A stretch of DNA of 64,000 bases from Hymenobacter sp. J193 (GCF_024700075.1 NZ_JAJONE010000003.1:62001-126000), one strand, 5' to 3'. Counted from the stretch's first letter, positions 1 to 9,244 are shown. The notes: a model not told the origin generated them from the sequence alone. Made by a program: numbers and translations.

Positions 1-1014
1 TCCAGGAGTACCTACTCTAGCAGTGGTGCTGATACGATAGTATACCTGCGCAACCTCACTATCGGACACGTCTACGAGCTTGCCATTTTCGAGTATGTGT
101 TGGATGGCAACGGCCTACCAAAGTACACGGGAAGTTTGCCAATGGCCTTCCGTGCCGCTAGGATGGAGCCGGTTCTGCAAGGTGAACTAATCAACGACGT
201 CCCTACTTTGACCTGGACCGTAGGTGGCCACTATCATGCTGAGCACTTCCGGATTTTTGCGTCCCAGGACAACACCCAGTTTCTACCTCTCGGCCCGGGT
301 ATACCCATTGCGCAAGACAGTTCGGTGAGCCGTGTTGCGTTGACGCGGCAGTTATCCGCCATTACCGTACCTACCTACTTCAAGGTCGAGATGTACCACC
401 GGGATGGCCAATGGCTGTATTCCAATACTATTCTTATTTCGCCCGGCAAACCATTACCGGTTGAACTGCTCCGCTTATCTGGCCAAGTAAGTGAAGCGAA
501 CCGCGCAACCCTCAACTGGAGTACCGCCCAGGAAAAGAACAGCGCGTACTTTAGTGTAGAGCGAAGTCTGGATGGACTCCACTTTGTACCGGTCGGGCGC
601 CAACTCGCGGCCGGCACCTCGACGCAGCAACGTGCTTACCGCCTGGTGGACCCTCACCCACTGGAGCAGTTGACCTATTACCGCCTGCACCAGGTAGATC
701 AGGATGGCGCGGCTATCTACTCTGAAAGTATCACGTTGCAGCCGGCTCGGCAGCCCCTGCAGCTGAAGGTTTGGCCGAATCCGGCGCACGCCGGCAAGCA
801 AGCCTCCCTGCACTTAACCGGCCTGGATCATCAGGCCGGTCAGGTCCTGGTTTATATTCGGACCCTCACCGGCCAGTTGCTGCACCATAGGCAGCTGCAG
901 GCCTCTCCTCTTGTCGAATTGAGGTGGTCGCTGGCTCACTACCCTCCGGGCGTCTACCTAATTGAAGTTCAAACCTCTGTTGGGCGTCATGTCGCCCGGT
1001 TAGTGATAGAGTAG
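1..1014 (+). CDS. C-terminal part of a T9SS-secreted protein (5' truncated)
   Basis: The frame is open from the first base, so this is the C-terminal 337 codons of a longer protein; a GTG at 97 is probably internal. Two fibronectin-III-like beta modules can be seen, the second rich in the pattern 'LNWSTAQEKNSAYFSVERS' that often precedes a sorting domain in Bacteroidota surface proteins. The last ~80 residues start with LKVWPNPAHAG and end with GVYLIEVQT...VARLVIE, the usual pattern of the Por-type T9SS sorting domain (LxVxPNP, GxYxL, basic tail). The product should be exported by Sec, carried across the outer membrane by T9SS, and have its tail removed. The function of the missing N-terminal part is unknown. 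A strong hairpin follows the stop codon. Confidence 0.85.
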   Translation, partial: SRSTYSSSGADTIVYLRNLTIGHVYELAIFEYVLDGNGLPKYTGSLPMAFRAARMEPVLQGELINDVPTLTWTVGGHYHAEHFRIFASQDNTQFLPLGPGIPIAQDSSVSRVALTRQLSAITVPTYFKVEMYHRDGQWLYSNTILISPGKPLPVELLRLSGQVSEANRATLNWSTAQEKNSAYFSVERSLDGLHFVPVGRQLAAGTSTQQRAYRLVDPHPLEQLTYYRLHQVDQDGAAIYSESITLQPARQPLQLKVWPNPAHAGKQASLHLTGLDHQAGQVLVYIRTLTGQLLHHRQLQASPLVELRWSLAHYPPGVYLIEVQTSVGRHVARLVIE

Positions 1015-1050
1015 CGTGTGGTAGCCTTTGCTGTTCTTTTCCTTTACAAT

Positions 1051-1090
1051 AAACAAAGAGAGCCGGCTGCGCAGCCGGCTCTCTTTGTTT
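1051..1090. terminator. Bidirectional Rho-independent terminator
   Basis: A perfect 20-bp inverted repeat with no loop spacer: the arms start AAACAAAGAGAGCCGGCTGC and run directly into the complement. It ends in T-rich sequence on both strands. It lies between the convergent ends of the T9SS cargo gene and the Fic-like gene. Confidence 0.85.
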
Positions 1091-1125
1091 GTACCCCCAC
1101 ATATGGAGGCAAGGAGTAGTTGAAT

Positions 1126-2157
1126 TTACCGTTCCTGCTCACTACGGCTGGGTGCCAAGCTTGTGCGGGAAACGCTTTGCTCCTGTGTCGGGCGCTCGAC
1201 ATAGTAGCCCTTCAGCTCAGCCAATTCAGCGGTTGCTTTCTCAAAGCGGTCAAGGTAGGGATCAATCCCCTGACCTCGTAAGGAGTTGCTTATGTGTCGA
1301 GCCACTTCCAGGTTCTGGCTGTTAATCTGACCGCTGCTGATTTCCTTTTGCGTCTGACGTAGTAGGTCGTAAGTGTCTTTCCCCCCCACCCGCCCGCTAA
1401 GATGGTCCTGAATAAATACACCGGCCTGATTCAGTTCACGGGTTTGTACACTTTCGTGTCGCTCCCGGGTGATGGGAACTTCGTTCTCTCGTAGGCTTGG
1501 GCGCCGGGCTAATTCCGCCTCTGGCCCTGGCGCAGGTCTTGTTACGGCATTTAGAGCATTCTCCAATTCACTCCGGTCGCCTTTAGAAACATCTTTAGCT
1601 AAGGTCTTGTCAGCCGCCAATTTGACGCCTGGTTCATTTTCAAGTTGTATCTCGTAACCCGCCTGCTTACCAATCTGCTCTGTGACAATATTGAGAACCG
1701 CATCATTGCCGGCTCGGAACGGAGCTACCTGGTAATATTGATCGTAGTACGTAGCCAGCCTCTTTACGAACTCACCTTTATCTAACCCTTTTAGCCAATT
1801 TTCCTTCTGTAGGTCGGCACTGATAGCGTTAAGCCGCGTATTCACTTTACCTGCTTCCTCGAATGCCAGCGGCTCGTTAGTAGCCATACTCTGCCGATTG
1901 CGCGATACATCCTGGTGGGCATTGTCCTTTAGATCCTGTCGCGTTTGACCAGCCCAGGGATACACGTCCTGCATGGTGTACTCATGTATCTTGCGGAAAT
2001 GGTCCGCATCGAAATTTCCTCGAACTACTTTTAGTCCCTCCCGGATTTCTCCGGTTCTGAAGTCAGTCGTTACCTGCTGTGCTGATCGCATCACTTCGGG
2101 ATCAGTAATACCTAGTTTGTTCGGCGGTATATCACCGCTGCCAAAACCGTAATTCAT
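1126..2157 (-). CDS. Fic-domain protein with degenerate catalytic motif
   Basis: A 343-residue protein with clear Fic-fold landmarks: FRKIHEYTMQDVYPWAGQTR at ~54-73, the alpha1/beta-flap region of the family, and YYQVAPFRAGNDA at 141-153, which aligns with the signature HPFxxGNGR. In the signature the catalytic His is Ala145, the second Gly is Asp152 and the phosphate-binding Arg is Ala153, so the usual AMP-transfer chemistry is not expected. The last ~170 residues are polar and helical and are not a domain I recognise; they could be a translocation or binding region. The start ATG overlaps the stop of a 60-residue ORF (ATGA), implying translational coupling. It is the last gene of the leftward mobilisation block behind the coupling protein. 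It could be a toxin relative, a conjugation-delivered effector or a regulator. Confidence 0.75.
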   Translation of the reverse strand: MNYGFGSGDIPPNKLGITDPEVMRSAQQVTTDFRTGEIREGLKVVRGNFDADHFRKIHEYTMQDVYPWAGQTRQDLKDNAHQDVSRNRQSMATNEPLAFEEAGKVNTRLNAISADLQKENWLKGLDKGEFVKRLATYYDQYYQVAPFRAGNDAVLNIVTEQIGKQAGYEIQLENEPGVKLAADKTLAKDVSKGDRSELENALNAVTRPAPGPEAELARRPSLRENEVPITRERHESVQTRELNQAGVFIQDHLSGRVGGKDTYDLLRQTQKEISSGQINSQNLEVARHISNSLRGQGIDPYLDRFEKATAELAELKGYYVERPTQEQSVSRTSLAPSRSEQER

Positions 2158-2336
2158 ATGACAGTAGATTGGTCGGCGTTCGACTCGGCCGATGATGATG
2201 GGGTTTGTGATTTGAGTTGTCGCCCGGCGCGTTTGTGGCTTAGTTTCTCCCCGCGTGGCAACTCAGGGCCGTCGTGCAGTAAGTCCACACTATTAGCCCT
2301 CCGCTCTCCTTTCTGAATCCTGGTGATTTTCTTCAT
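2154..2336 (-). CDS. Small basic protein, possible Fic partner
   Basis: A 60-codon ORF starting MKKITRIQKGERRANSV eight bases after the previous stop and ending in a TGA that overlaps the Fic-like start by four bases. An upstream in-frame ATG at 2363 would overlap the previous gene. The product is hydrophilic, Lys/Arg rich in its first half and Ser rich in its second. In known Fic toxin-antitoxin loci a short gene often precedes fic and carries [S/T]xxxE[G/N]; here SSSAES is only a near match, with Ser where G/N is expected. The position supports a partner role, but the sequence does not prove it. Confidence 0.45.
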   Translation of the reverse strand: MKKITRIQKGERRANSVDLLHDGPELPRGEKLSHKRAGRQLKSQTPSSSAESNADQSTVI

Positions 2337-2343
2337 GGGCAGG

Positions 2344-2970
2344 TCAGTCCTCAAATCGCTCATCCCGTTCGTCATCCTCATCAAGGGAACCGTGTTGGCC
2401 TGATGTGCCGGCATCAAAGGCACCTGAATCAAATACCCCCGCAGTATCCACTTCATTATTACTGCTACTCCACCCCAGTTCACTGATAGCGGAATTGCCC
2501 GGTGTTTGTGCTATGCCATTGGTACCACCAGAGCTACCTTTTCCAGTGGATGCAGGTGGGGCAGTAGGGGAAAAGGCCTGCGCGGTGCTGGCTTGCGCAT
2601 CGTCAGCCGACGTGGGGCTATCTTCCGCATCAACATCGGCATTGACAATGGTAGGCTCGTCGGTGGTAGCATTACTGGCAATTTCCTCATCAACGCGCAT
2701 TCGCTGTTCCTGCTGCTGCCGCTGCTGCTCCGTATCGTGCAGTTGAAGTTGACGGGCGTGCTCCTGAGCGTGCTCCGTACGCTTTATCACATCCTGCGTT
2801 AGCTCATGAAGGCATTCTTCAGAATCAATCTCTCCCTGCTCTAACTTATCCAGTAAAGCTTGAGAATTCGGATGGGCGTAGGAAGGCAGTAATCTCAGGC
2901 GAGCTGCCAAGCGAGCGTACGATGGCGCCCCATCTGAGGCATCGCTATCGGGACTTCGGTAGAAGTTCAT
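2344..2970 (-). CDS. Hypothetical acidic, low-complexity protein
   Basis: A 208-residue protein that I do not recognise. Residues 1-70 look folded and helical (SYARLAARLRLLPSYAHPN...ECLHELTQDVIKRTEH). These are followed by a Gln/Arg-rich coiled-coil-like stretch (~75-95), then a long disordered tail rich in Ala, Ser, Thr, Asp and Gly that ends in an acidic block (DEDDERDERFED). There is no signal peptide or membrane segment. It lies in the leftward block between the coupling protein and the Fic-like gene, 54 bases after an upstream unknown gene and 8 bases before the small ORF, so it is probably co-transcribed. It may be an accessory mobilisation protein, by context only. Confidence 0.6.
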   Translation of the reverse strand: MNFYRSPDSDASDGAPSYARLAARLRLLPSYAHPNSQALLDKLEQGEIDSEECLHELTQDVIKRTEHAQEHARQLQLHDTEQQRQQQEQRMRVDEEIASNATTDEPTIVNADVDAEDSPTSADDAQASTAQAFSPTAPPASTGKGSSGGTNGIAQTPGNSAISELGWSSSNNEVDTAGVFDSGAFDAGTSGQHGSLDEDDERDERFED

Positions 2971-3024
2971 TCGTTCAGTTATTTAAAGTGAAAGTGTCAG
3001 TTAAGGGGTTACTACCCACCATCA

Positions 3025-3456
3025 TTAGGCGACCTGCTGCAGAGCCAGGCCTTGCGGCGACAAGACTAAATCATGCTGGGGTCTGCTATAGTACCGGACC
3101 CAGTGGATCAGCTGGCCAAGGCCTACCTTCCATGCGTGCACTACGGCAGGTGGAGGGTATGGCTGCCGCCACTGTATGCGGAGCCAATCATAGGCAGCGG
3201 CATACTGCTCACCCAGCAACCCGCGGGCGTTTATATCCGCCCGTAGAATAAAGCCTGCCAGGCCGTCATAATTACCACCCTTAGTTACCCGCTGCAGTGT
3301 CGTGAGCTGCCCGAGCAGTTCGCGTAGGGCGTGGCGTAAACGCTTAATCTGCCCTTTTGAGGGATGGGTCATGTCAATAGCCGCCCACTGGCAGAAGGGC
3401 TTCGCGCAAATTACCGGGTGCTGTTGTAGCAAGTCGAAGAGGGACGTCTCACGCAT
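3025..3456 (-). CDS. Hypothetical protein in mobilisation operon
   Basis: A 143-residue soluble protein without a motif I recognise. It is rich in Trp, Tyr, Gln and Leu and looks all-helical (SKGQIKRLRHALRELLGQLTTLQRV). It has no signal peptide. Its ATG directly abuts the stop codon of the coupling-protein gene (3457), so the two are almost certainly on one transcript and translationally coupled. Such small genes behind VirD4-type genes are common in Bacteroidota mobilisable elements, but no function can be assigned from sequence. Confidence 0.6.
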   Translation of the reverse strand: MRETSLFDLLQQHPVICAKPFCQWAAIDMTHPSKGQIKRLRHALRELLGQLTTLQRVTKGGNYDGLAGFILRADINARGLLGEQYAAAYDWLRIQWRQPYPPPAVVHAWKVGLGQLIHWVRYYSRPQHDLVLSPQGLALQQVA

Positions 3457-6162
3457 TTAGTATTCGCCAAGGTCAGCTGGCGTGGGGACCTGGTTTTTGG
3501 GCCGTAGCGTATTGGGGAAGCGAGGTAACCGGGTAGCTGGATCAATGCCGGCAATAAGCTCCGTCACCTCGCGGTATATTTTCTGGTGGTTTGCCTCAAT
3601 CATCCGTTGCATTGGGCTATCAGAAGGCTTGTTTTCCGCCTTTTGTAATCGCTCCAGTTGAGCTTTCTGCGCTTTCACTTGTTGATCACGTAGGCGCTCC
3701 TCCCGCGATGGTTCTGCGCGTGAAGGTGCCTCATTGGTTCTTTTAGAAGCAGCGGCCAATGTTCCTACCGGCGATGTATCCTTGGTTAAGTGCTCCTGCC
3801 GGCTTTGCTCAGCCACGGCTTTGGCAGCTTCGACTTCAGCCCTTAAATCGACGGCAGCAGCTGTCGTGTTGGCTACTGGAGGTGTGCTGCTCGGTTCCGT
3901 TGGAACAGGTGACCCTTCCGCACTTTCCTCACCCGGATTCTGGGAACCAGCAACGACTTCTGCCGCCTGCTGCTTCACTTGGATGTGCTGGCGTTCCAGT
4001 AGCCGTTTCTTGGCTGCTGCGCGCTGCATATCAAACTGTCGGCTCAAGTTGTCTTCTACTTGCTCACGCGTACGGGCCAATTCCTGCAAGCGCCGCTCTG
4101 CCTGCTGACGGTCAGCCTTCAACTCCCGCTCTATTTGCGGCGTCACTACGCCTTCAGCATCTTCAAAAACCGAAATAGGTTGGATGGGGAAATCTCCTGG
4201 CTCAATTTCTCGCTGTATCTGGGCCTGAAAGAAGCTCATAGGTGTTTCCACAGTTTGGCCGATGAACTCCCCTTGTTGCAGCGTATAGGCATCCTGCACG
4301 CGTACGACTTGGCGCTCCTGCACACTCACACTCTGGCTCACGTTACGCCCGCCCCCTACCTTCCCACCTCCCATACTTTTGCCAGCAGAGACGGAAACCA
4401 TTTCCACATCCTCTTTGCCGACCATGTCAGAGACCAGTTTGGCTGTTTCCGCCGAATTAATCTTGCCGAAAAACTGATTATTAAGGTTGCTGATTAGTAC
4501 CTGCGTTTTGTCTTTTCCATAGGCATCAACCATCTGTGCCACGTCCTGCGTCATGTACAGCATGGCGACTTTGTTGCTTCGGGCCGTGGCTGGAATCACC
4601 TCCAGACCGGGGACATAGATGGTTGCGCCCTCATCGATAAGAACAAATGAAGGGTGTTTATTCTGCTGATTCATCAGCTTCAGGGCTACCGCTATGATGC
4701 AGCTGATAACGGGGGAAAAGGTCCGAGCTAGGGTAGGATCATTACCGATGGTCAGGATAGTGGGGTTTGCAGGGTTGTTCAGATCAAGCGAGAAACCTTC
4801 ACCCCGGGCTTCGTCTGGAGAAAGCACCCAGCTAATTTCTGGCGTAGCTAATCTAGCCAGGGCAATCTGTAAAGAGGAAATAATGCCAGCTACTTGTTTT
4901 TCCGCCTTTTGTTCAACAGCAGTAATAATACTTTGCACCAAGGCCTGACTTCTGGGATCGGTTTTTAACATACTCAGCACGTGCGTAAAATCCTCATATA
5001 CTGCAATAGCTACAACATGCGGTACTGTGCATAAGGCAGGAAAATTATTCTTTAAGAACCAGATAATACCCGTCAAGTAAGCTTCGGCGCTTAGTTCAAA
5101 GAAATTATCACCTCCTTTTGCGCCGCCAGGATTTAAGTTATTAAGAATTGTTTTAGCATACTCCATTGCATATGCGGGCATAGGCATATCCTGTGGGCGT
5201 AAAGGATTAATTTTTTCCGTACGCTCCATATCAATAAAATTGATGACGCGGTGCAGTAATGGTTTTTCTAATTCACCGGCATAAATCAAGGATTTCTGTG
5301 CAGCACTAGCTAATACTGGAAATTTAAAATCATATATCAATCCGCACATACCTTTCTTGACGAATTGCTCCAAAAATGGCTCGCCAATTGAAAACGTTTT
5401 ACCTGCTCCGGCCCCACCTAAAACTAGTGTTCCACGGAATGGATTTGGTACGTTCACGAACTGGTTTCCTTCGGCTTGCAGCACAATGCCATACTCAGTA
5501 TCTCGTCGCACCTTTTCCGCCTGCAGCCGGCCACCGATGTGCTTGGTTGCAGCTCGCAGCTGGCCAGCGATAAAGCCACAGCCCAGTACCAGGGCACTAG
5601 CGATAGGATAACCAGTCGTAAGCAATTCGCCGTGGCAATAGCCCATCAGAAGCAGCATGACGCTTCCAAACGCCAGTACCGCGCATAGTATCACGACAGG
5701 CATTTCCACATCTTTTGGTTTACGTGGGATCTTCCGGGGAGCCCCAATTTTAGGCGGTGCAGGAGTCTGCACGAAGATCAGTGCAATAGATACCATGATT
5801 AGAATAGCACGGGCTGCTAGGCCCACCTGCATATCGACGGCTTGGCCACCAATATCGGCCACCTTATTGCCCATGCCTTCCATAGGGTCTCCGCTGCTGT
5901 CACTGCCGCTAACGGCACCAAAAATATCTATTGGAGCACCAGGCTCAGGTTTAATTGGCTTAGGTGGATTAGGGGCTGCTGGTTTGGCGGCTTTCTTTGC
6001 GGCCGCCGCTGATGTTGTGGCCTTAGCCTTAGGCTTATCCCGGTCTGTAAGAACGTAGTACTCCCCGCCTAATAAGAGGAGCAGTAGAACCAAACCGATA
6101 AGCGACGCATTGCCACCGCTACCTGGGGGCCTGGCAGTCGGTGTACTGGGTGCAGTGGACAT
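3457..6162 (-). CDS. Type IV coupling protein (VirD4/TraG family ATPase)
   Basis: A 901-residue protein from the ATG at 6162. An in-frame ATG at 6216 adds 18 residues (MVAFGGILKK...) and the true start is uncertain. Membrane segments are near residues 20-35, 115-135, 150-172 and 182-200, with an Ala/Lys/Pro linker between the first two. The Walker A is GGAGAGKT (about 249-256) and Walker B is FVLIDEGATI. The motor domain is followed by a ~300-residue Gln/Glu/Arg coiled-coil tail and ends in TPADLGEY. The family docks the relaxase-DNA complex and pumps it into the conjugation channel at the inner membrane. It is downstream of the relaxase in the same direction. No T4SS channel genes (VirB/Tra) are in this window, so the element may be mobilisable rather than self-transmissible. 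Confidence 0.9.
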   Translation of the reverse strand: MSTAPSTPTARPPGSGGNASLIGLVLLLLLLGGEYYVLTDRDKPKAKATTSAAAAKKAAKPAAPNPPKPIKPEPGAPIDIFGAVSGSDSSGDPMEGMGNKVADIGGQAVDMQVGLAARAILIMVSIALIFVQTPAPPKIGAPRKIPRKPKDVEMPVVILCAVLAFGSVMLLLMGYCHGELLTTGYPIASALVLGCGFIAGQLRAATKHIGGRLQAEKVRRDTEYGIVLQAEGNQFVNVPNPFRGTLVLGGAGAGKTFSIGEPFLEQFVKKGMCGLIYDFKFPVLASAAQKSLIYAGELEKPLLHRVINFIDMERTEKINPLRPQDMPMPAYAMEYAKTILNNLNPGGAKGGDNFFELSAEAYLTGIIWFLKNNFPALCTVPHVVAIAVYEDFTHVLSMLKTDPRSQALVQSIITAVEQKAEKQVAGIISSLQIALARLATPEISWVLSPDEARGEGFSLDLNNPANPTILTIGNDPTLARTFSPVISCIIAVALKLMNQQNKHPSFVLIDEGATIYVPGLEVIPATARSNKVAMLYMTQDVAQMVDAYGKDKTQVLISNLNNQFFGKINSAETAKLVSDMVGKEDVEMVSVSAGKSMGGGKVGGGRNVSQSVSVQERQVVRVQDAYTLQQGEFIGQTVETPMSFFQAQIQREIEPGDFPIQPISVFEDAEGVVTPQIERELKADRQQAERRLQELARTREQVEDNLSRQFDMQRAAAKKRLLERQHIQVKQQAAEVVAGSQNPGEESAEGSPVPTEPSSTPPVANTTAAAVDLRAEVEAAKAVAEQSRQEHLTKDTSPVGTLAAASKRTNEAPSRAEPSREERLRDQQVKAQKAQLERLQKAENKPSDSPMQRMIEANHQKIYREVTELIAGIDPATRLPRFPNTLRPKNQVPTPADLGEY

Positions 6163-6240
6163 ATAATGTGGATGTTGGTGGATTAGCTTTTTGAGAATGC
6201 CCCCGAAAGCTACCAAAATTCAACCTCTATGCAATTAAAT

Positions 6241-7740
6241 TTAATCGCGCTCTTCGTCACCCCGCACGTCCTGCGTATAGCCCTGAGTGCTTAGAGCACG
6301 TCCTAAATCATGACCTATTCCGGCTGCAGTTTGGGCAGTTGAGGGCTGGTATGATCGCGCTGTTCTGGCACCAGCACGCGCGTAAACAGGGGGAGTATGC
6401 CCCGGTAGTTGTCCCCCGAGCGAAGGTGATCTAGGTAAGGCAGGAGAAGTTCGCTGGTCAGAATCTAACTTGTTCTCTGCTCGGGGAACACGCCCGGTTC
6501 GCAGAAATTCATACGGCTCGCGGATGTGTTTGGGCCCCTGAGCCTCCCGGCCAATGCGGTTTAAGCGCCCATAAAAAGCCTTGCTGTAGTCCTGCTCCCG
6601 GGCCATTTGCAGCACCACATGATGCACTAACTGTTCCTTATCGGGGAGCTTTTTATTCAGCCGTTCGACTTGCTCCAGGAGCCGCTTATCCCGCTGCTGG
6701 TTCTCGGCAATGGTATTGGCGGCCGTCTTGGCATCTTTGCCAGTACGCAAAAACTCATAGGGCAGATCGTGGTACCGCTGCTTCTGGGCCTCCCTGCCCA
6801 GCTGGCCTAGCCGGCCATAAAAAGCCTTGCTGTAGTCCAGTTTTCGCGCGGCTTCGAGCACGTTGTTATGCATCAACTGCCGGTCAGCCGGGAGTTGTTT
6901 ATTCACCTTATCCACCTGGTTGAATAGCTGCTTATCGCGCAGATCATCCCCTGTTCGGGTGATCTTTTCCCCCTGCTTCCCGGCTCCATTGGGGCCACTT
7001 CTGCCGTCCTTCGCGGCGGCTTTACGCCGGATGGAGTCGGCCATTTCCTCAGCCGTTTGTCGCCCGCGCCGCCCGCGTGTGGGTCCCTGCTGCTCCTCGT
7101 TTCCTCTGGCTCCAGCGGCCAAATGACCCTCGCGACTGACCTGTTTTAGGGGATCAAACTGGTCCTCGAAGGCCACATTTCCTTTGGCCATAAACGTGAC
7201 GCGGTTGAAGCGCGCTGCACTCCCCCAAGGGTTCAGGGTAACTTTTTGCTCTTTGTCCCGAGCCGAAACTGTAATATGAATATGGGTCTGTGGCCCTTCT
7301 TTTATTTGTCCGCTGGGGGCGCCGTCGTGGCCCCGATGCTTGCGTTCGTTATGCTGCGTCGCTACCCACACCAGGTCTTTTTCGCTCAGGGGCTGCCCTG
7401 ATTTGGTGCTGAAATTGGCGGCATATTCCTGCATTACCCGGGCCGTATAGGCCTGTAACTTTTGCGGATCGTGGCCGATATGTTCCAGCTCCTGGGCACT
7501 GGGACTGATCACAATAGAATGAAACTTATCCTCCTCTTTGCGCAACCCTTTACGGTTGGTATCGATGAGCTGTACGGCTTCATTGCCGCTTATATCGGTC
7601 CGGTCTGCATTGAAAAAGATGGCTTGCTCGCCTGTTGCTTTTGCTTCTTTCTCCAGATAGTTCGTTACGCGCCTGGCGCTTCCTTTATTGGTATATGCCT
7701 TCTTTCCGTGAATAGCCGGGTTGATAATAAAGATGTACAT
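6241..7740 (-). CDS. Relaxase / mobilisation protein (DUF5712-like)
   Basis: A 499-residue protein. The N-terminal ~215 residues contain relaxase features: Tyr16 and Tyr28 as candidate nicking residues, a His-rich stretch WVATQHNERKHRGHDG (His130, 135, 138) and the metal-binding THIHITVSARD (His153, His155), followed by NPWG. This matches my memory of the DUF5712 family of Bacteroidota mobilisation proteins. After a basic linker (TRGRRGRQ) come two tandem ~70-residue copies of a module ending DYSKAFYGRL...REAQ...YEFLRTG. A Pro/Ser/Thr-rich tail follows. It should nick oriT and lead the strand to the coupling protein. The BfmA-like gene lies 17 bases upstream, so they form an operon. Confidence 0.85.
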   Translation of the reverse strand: MYIFIINPAIHGKKAYTNKGSARRVTNYLEKEAKATGEQAIFFNADRTDISGNEAVQLIDTNRKGLRKEEDKFHSIVISPSAQELEHIGHDPQKLQAYTARVMQEYAANFSTKSGQPLSEKDLVWVATQHNERKHRGHDGAPSGQIKEGPQTHIHITVSARDKEQKVTLNPWGSAARFNRVTFMAKGNVAFEDQFDPLKQVSREGHLAAGARGNEEQQGPTRGRRGRQTAEEMADSIRRKAAAKDGRSGPNGAGKQGEKITRTGDDLRDKQLFNQVDKVNKQLPADRQLMHNNVLEAARKLDYSKAFYGRLGQLGREAQKQRYHDLPYEFLRTGKDAKTAANTIAENQQRDKRLLEQVERLNKKLPDKEQLVHHVVLQMAREQDYSKAFYGRLNRIGREAQGPKHIREPYEFLRTGRVPRAENKLDSDQRTSPALPRSPSLGGQLPGHTPPVYARAGARTARSYQPSTAQTAAGIGHDLGRALSTQGYTQDVRGDEERD

Positions 7741-7757
7741 GGGGGCGTAGTAGATGC

Positions 7758-8549
7758 CTAAAACGTCTCTGGCGAAGGTGTCTTGGGCTCTGTTTCGACA
7801 GCCGCCTTCGCCGCTTTCGGGTCTGCTTTACCGGTTAGATTCGGCCGTTCTGGCACCGGCGTGAGTGGGGGTGCGTTCTTGCCCGCTGGTAGCGGCGGAA
7901 TGAGTTTGCTGATGAACGCATCGAGGCGTTGCTTCATGTCGGCATCCCGGCGCTGGTTGAATTCCTGGTGCTTACTGGGGTACTCGCTCAGGTCCCGGCC
8001 CAGCACTTTCAGCATGATCTGCTCGCCCAGGCGCCGTCCGTATAGGGCCTCCACGTTGGTCAATAACAGCTCCCGCATAAGCGGCAGCAGGAACAGTTCC
8101 TCCTGGTCGCTGAGGTGTTCATGCACGTGGCTGGCCTGCGTTTCGAGGTACGAAAACAAGCTCTTTTCGTGACCGCGCAGGAAGCCAAACAGGTCCCGGT
8201 GCAAGTACTCGGCCGAGCGGTTCACGTTCTTTTCGTGCTGGGTCAACCAGCCAAAGAGTCGGTTACCGAGCTTGACGACCAGCTCCTCCACTTCCCCTAA
8301 CCGACGTTGAATGGCAATGCCTTCGCGCTCCTGATTCTTCATCGGGTCCAGTCCCCGCTCGGCAAAATAGCGGATGCACGACGAGCCGTATTCGGCCGCC
8401 GTGACGCCAAACTCCGCCGCGCTTTCCAGCAGTAACCGATGCGCTTCTACGCTCACGGTAATGTGCCGACGTCCTCCAGAGGTGCGACGTTTCTTGGCTT
8501 TTTTGGCGGCGTCTGGGAGAGTGGTTTCTTTTGCCGTTTCTTCTGCCAT
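7758..8549 (-). CDS. BfmA/BtgA-like mobilisation accessory protein
   Basis: 263 residues from the ATG at 8549 (MAEETAKETT). The longer frame to 8675 adds a hydrophobic stretch that does not look coding. After a basic leader (KKAKKRRTSGGRRH) there is a ribbon-helix-helix-like segment, HITVSVEAHRLLLESAAEFG, then YGSSCIRYFAERGLDP, the pattern I associate with BfmA/BtgA mobilisation proteins of Bacteroides elements. A long helical region follows and a Pro-rich tail ends the protein. It probably binds oriT and assists the relaxase encoded just downstream. It is the first gene of the leftward block, so oriT is expected in the gene-free region to its right. Confidence 0.75.
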   Translation of the reverse strand: MAEETAKETTLPDAAKKAKKRRTSGGRRHITVSVEAHRLLLESAAEFGVTAAEYGSSCIRYFAERGLDPMKNQEREGIAIQRRLGEVEELVVKLGNRLFGWLTQHEKNVNRSAEYLHRDLFGFLRGHEKSLFSYLETQASHVHEHLSDQEELFLLPLMRELLLTNVEALYGRRLGEQIMLKVLGRDLSEYPSKHQEFNQRRDADMKQRLDAFISKLIPPLPAGKNAPPLTPVPERPNLTGKADPKAAKAAVETEPKTPSPETF

Positions 8550-8788
8550 AAAGGACAAAGGTTTAACTTTATGTACGCTGATTTTGAGTAAATTGCAGGT
8601 GAAAAGTATGCAATTAAATTTAATATCATACAATATGGCCAGAGTATGACCAAAAATTCGGGTAGGTGTTAACACGTAACAGCTACGCTATCAGTTATTT
8701 AATGGCTTTTGTTAACAGAAAATCTCTGATTTTCGTTCTAAATCACTGACTACCATCGCTTTAGCGTGGAGTATGTGATGCCCCTCTT

Positions 8789-8818
8789 GCTAACTATCGT
8801 TAGCGCTTCTGCTAAGCG
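8789..8818. repeat. Adjacent small inverted repeats, candidate oriT
   Basis: GCTAAC-TATC-GTTAGC (8789-8804) is followed at once by CGCTT...AAGCG (8804-8818). Short imperfect hairpins next to the nic site are typical of oriT, and the location upstream of the mob genes fits. No known nic consensus is recognised, so this is only a candidate. Confidence 0.3.
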
Positions 8819-9244
8819 ACTATTTGCGGGCTAATGTTACTTGCGTGACGACCTCCAAATGGCTTATAAAACCTATTAGTTTGCTATTCCCAGGAAAGTG
8901 CTCCAGTCGTCTGCTCACTTACTACTCGTGACTGCGCTACTGGTCCTAGATCATCTATCTCCAGGGTACCTGATTTTGGCCAATTTCCCCTCAGCACTGT
9001 TCTTGGTTCCCTAGTGGCCTTAGTACCTGCAGCTGCTCCTTGCTGCACCATGAGCTGGTGTGCTGTTTGCCGGCTCTACCGGGCCAGGTATAAGCAGCAT
9101 CATTACTGTCCGGTTACTTCTAATCTGCTCGACTATCGTTTCGTGCATCTGTACGCCCACTCTTCTCTCTCATGCTCGCGTCCAGGTACGTGTGAGTAGG
9201 AGTACGAATCTCATCTGACCCAGCAGTGACTGACGGATCTGGTG

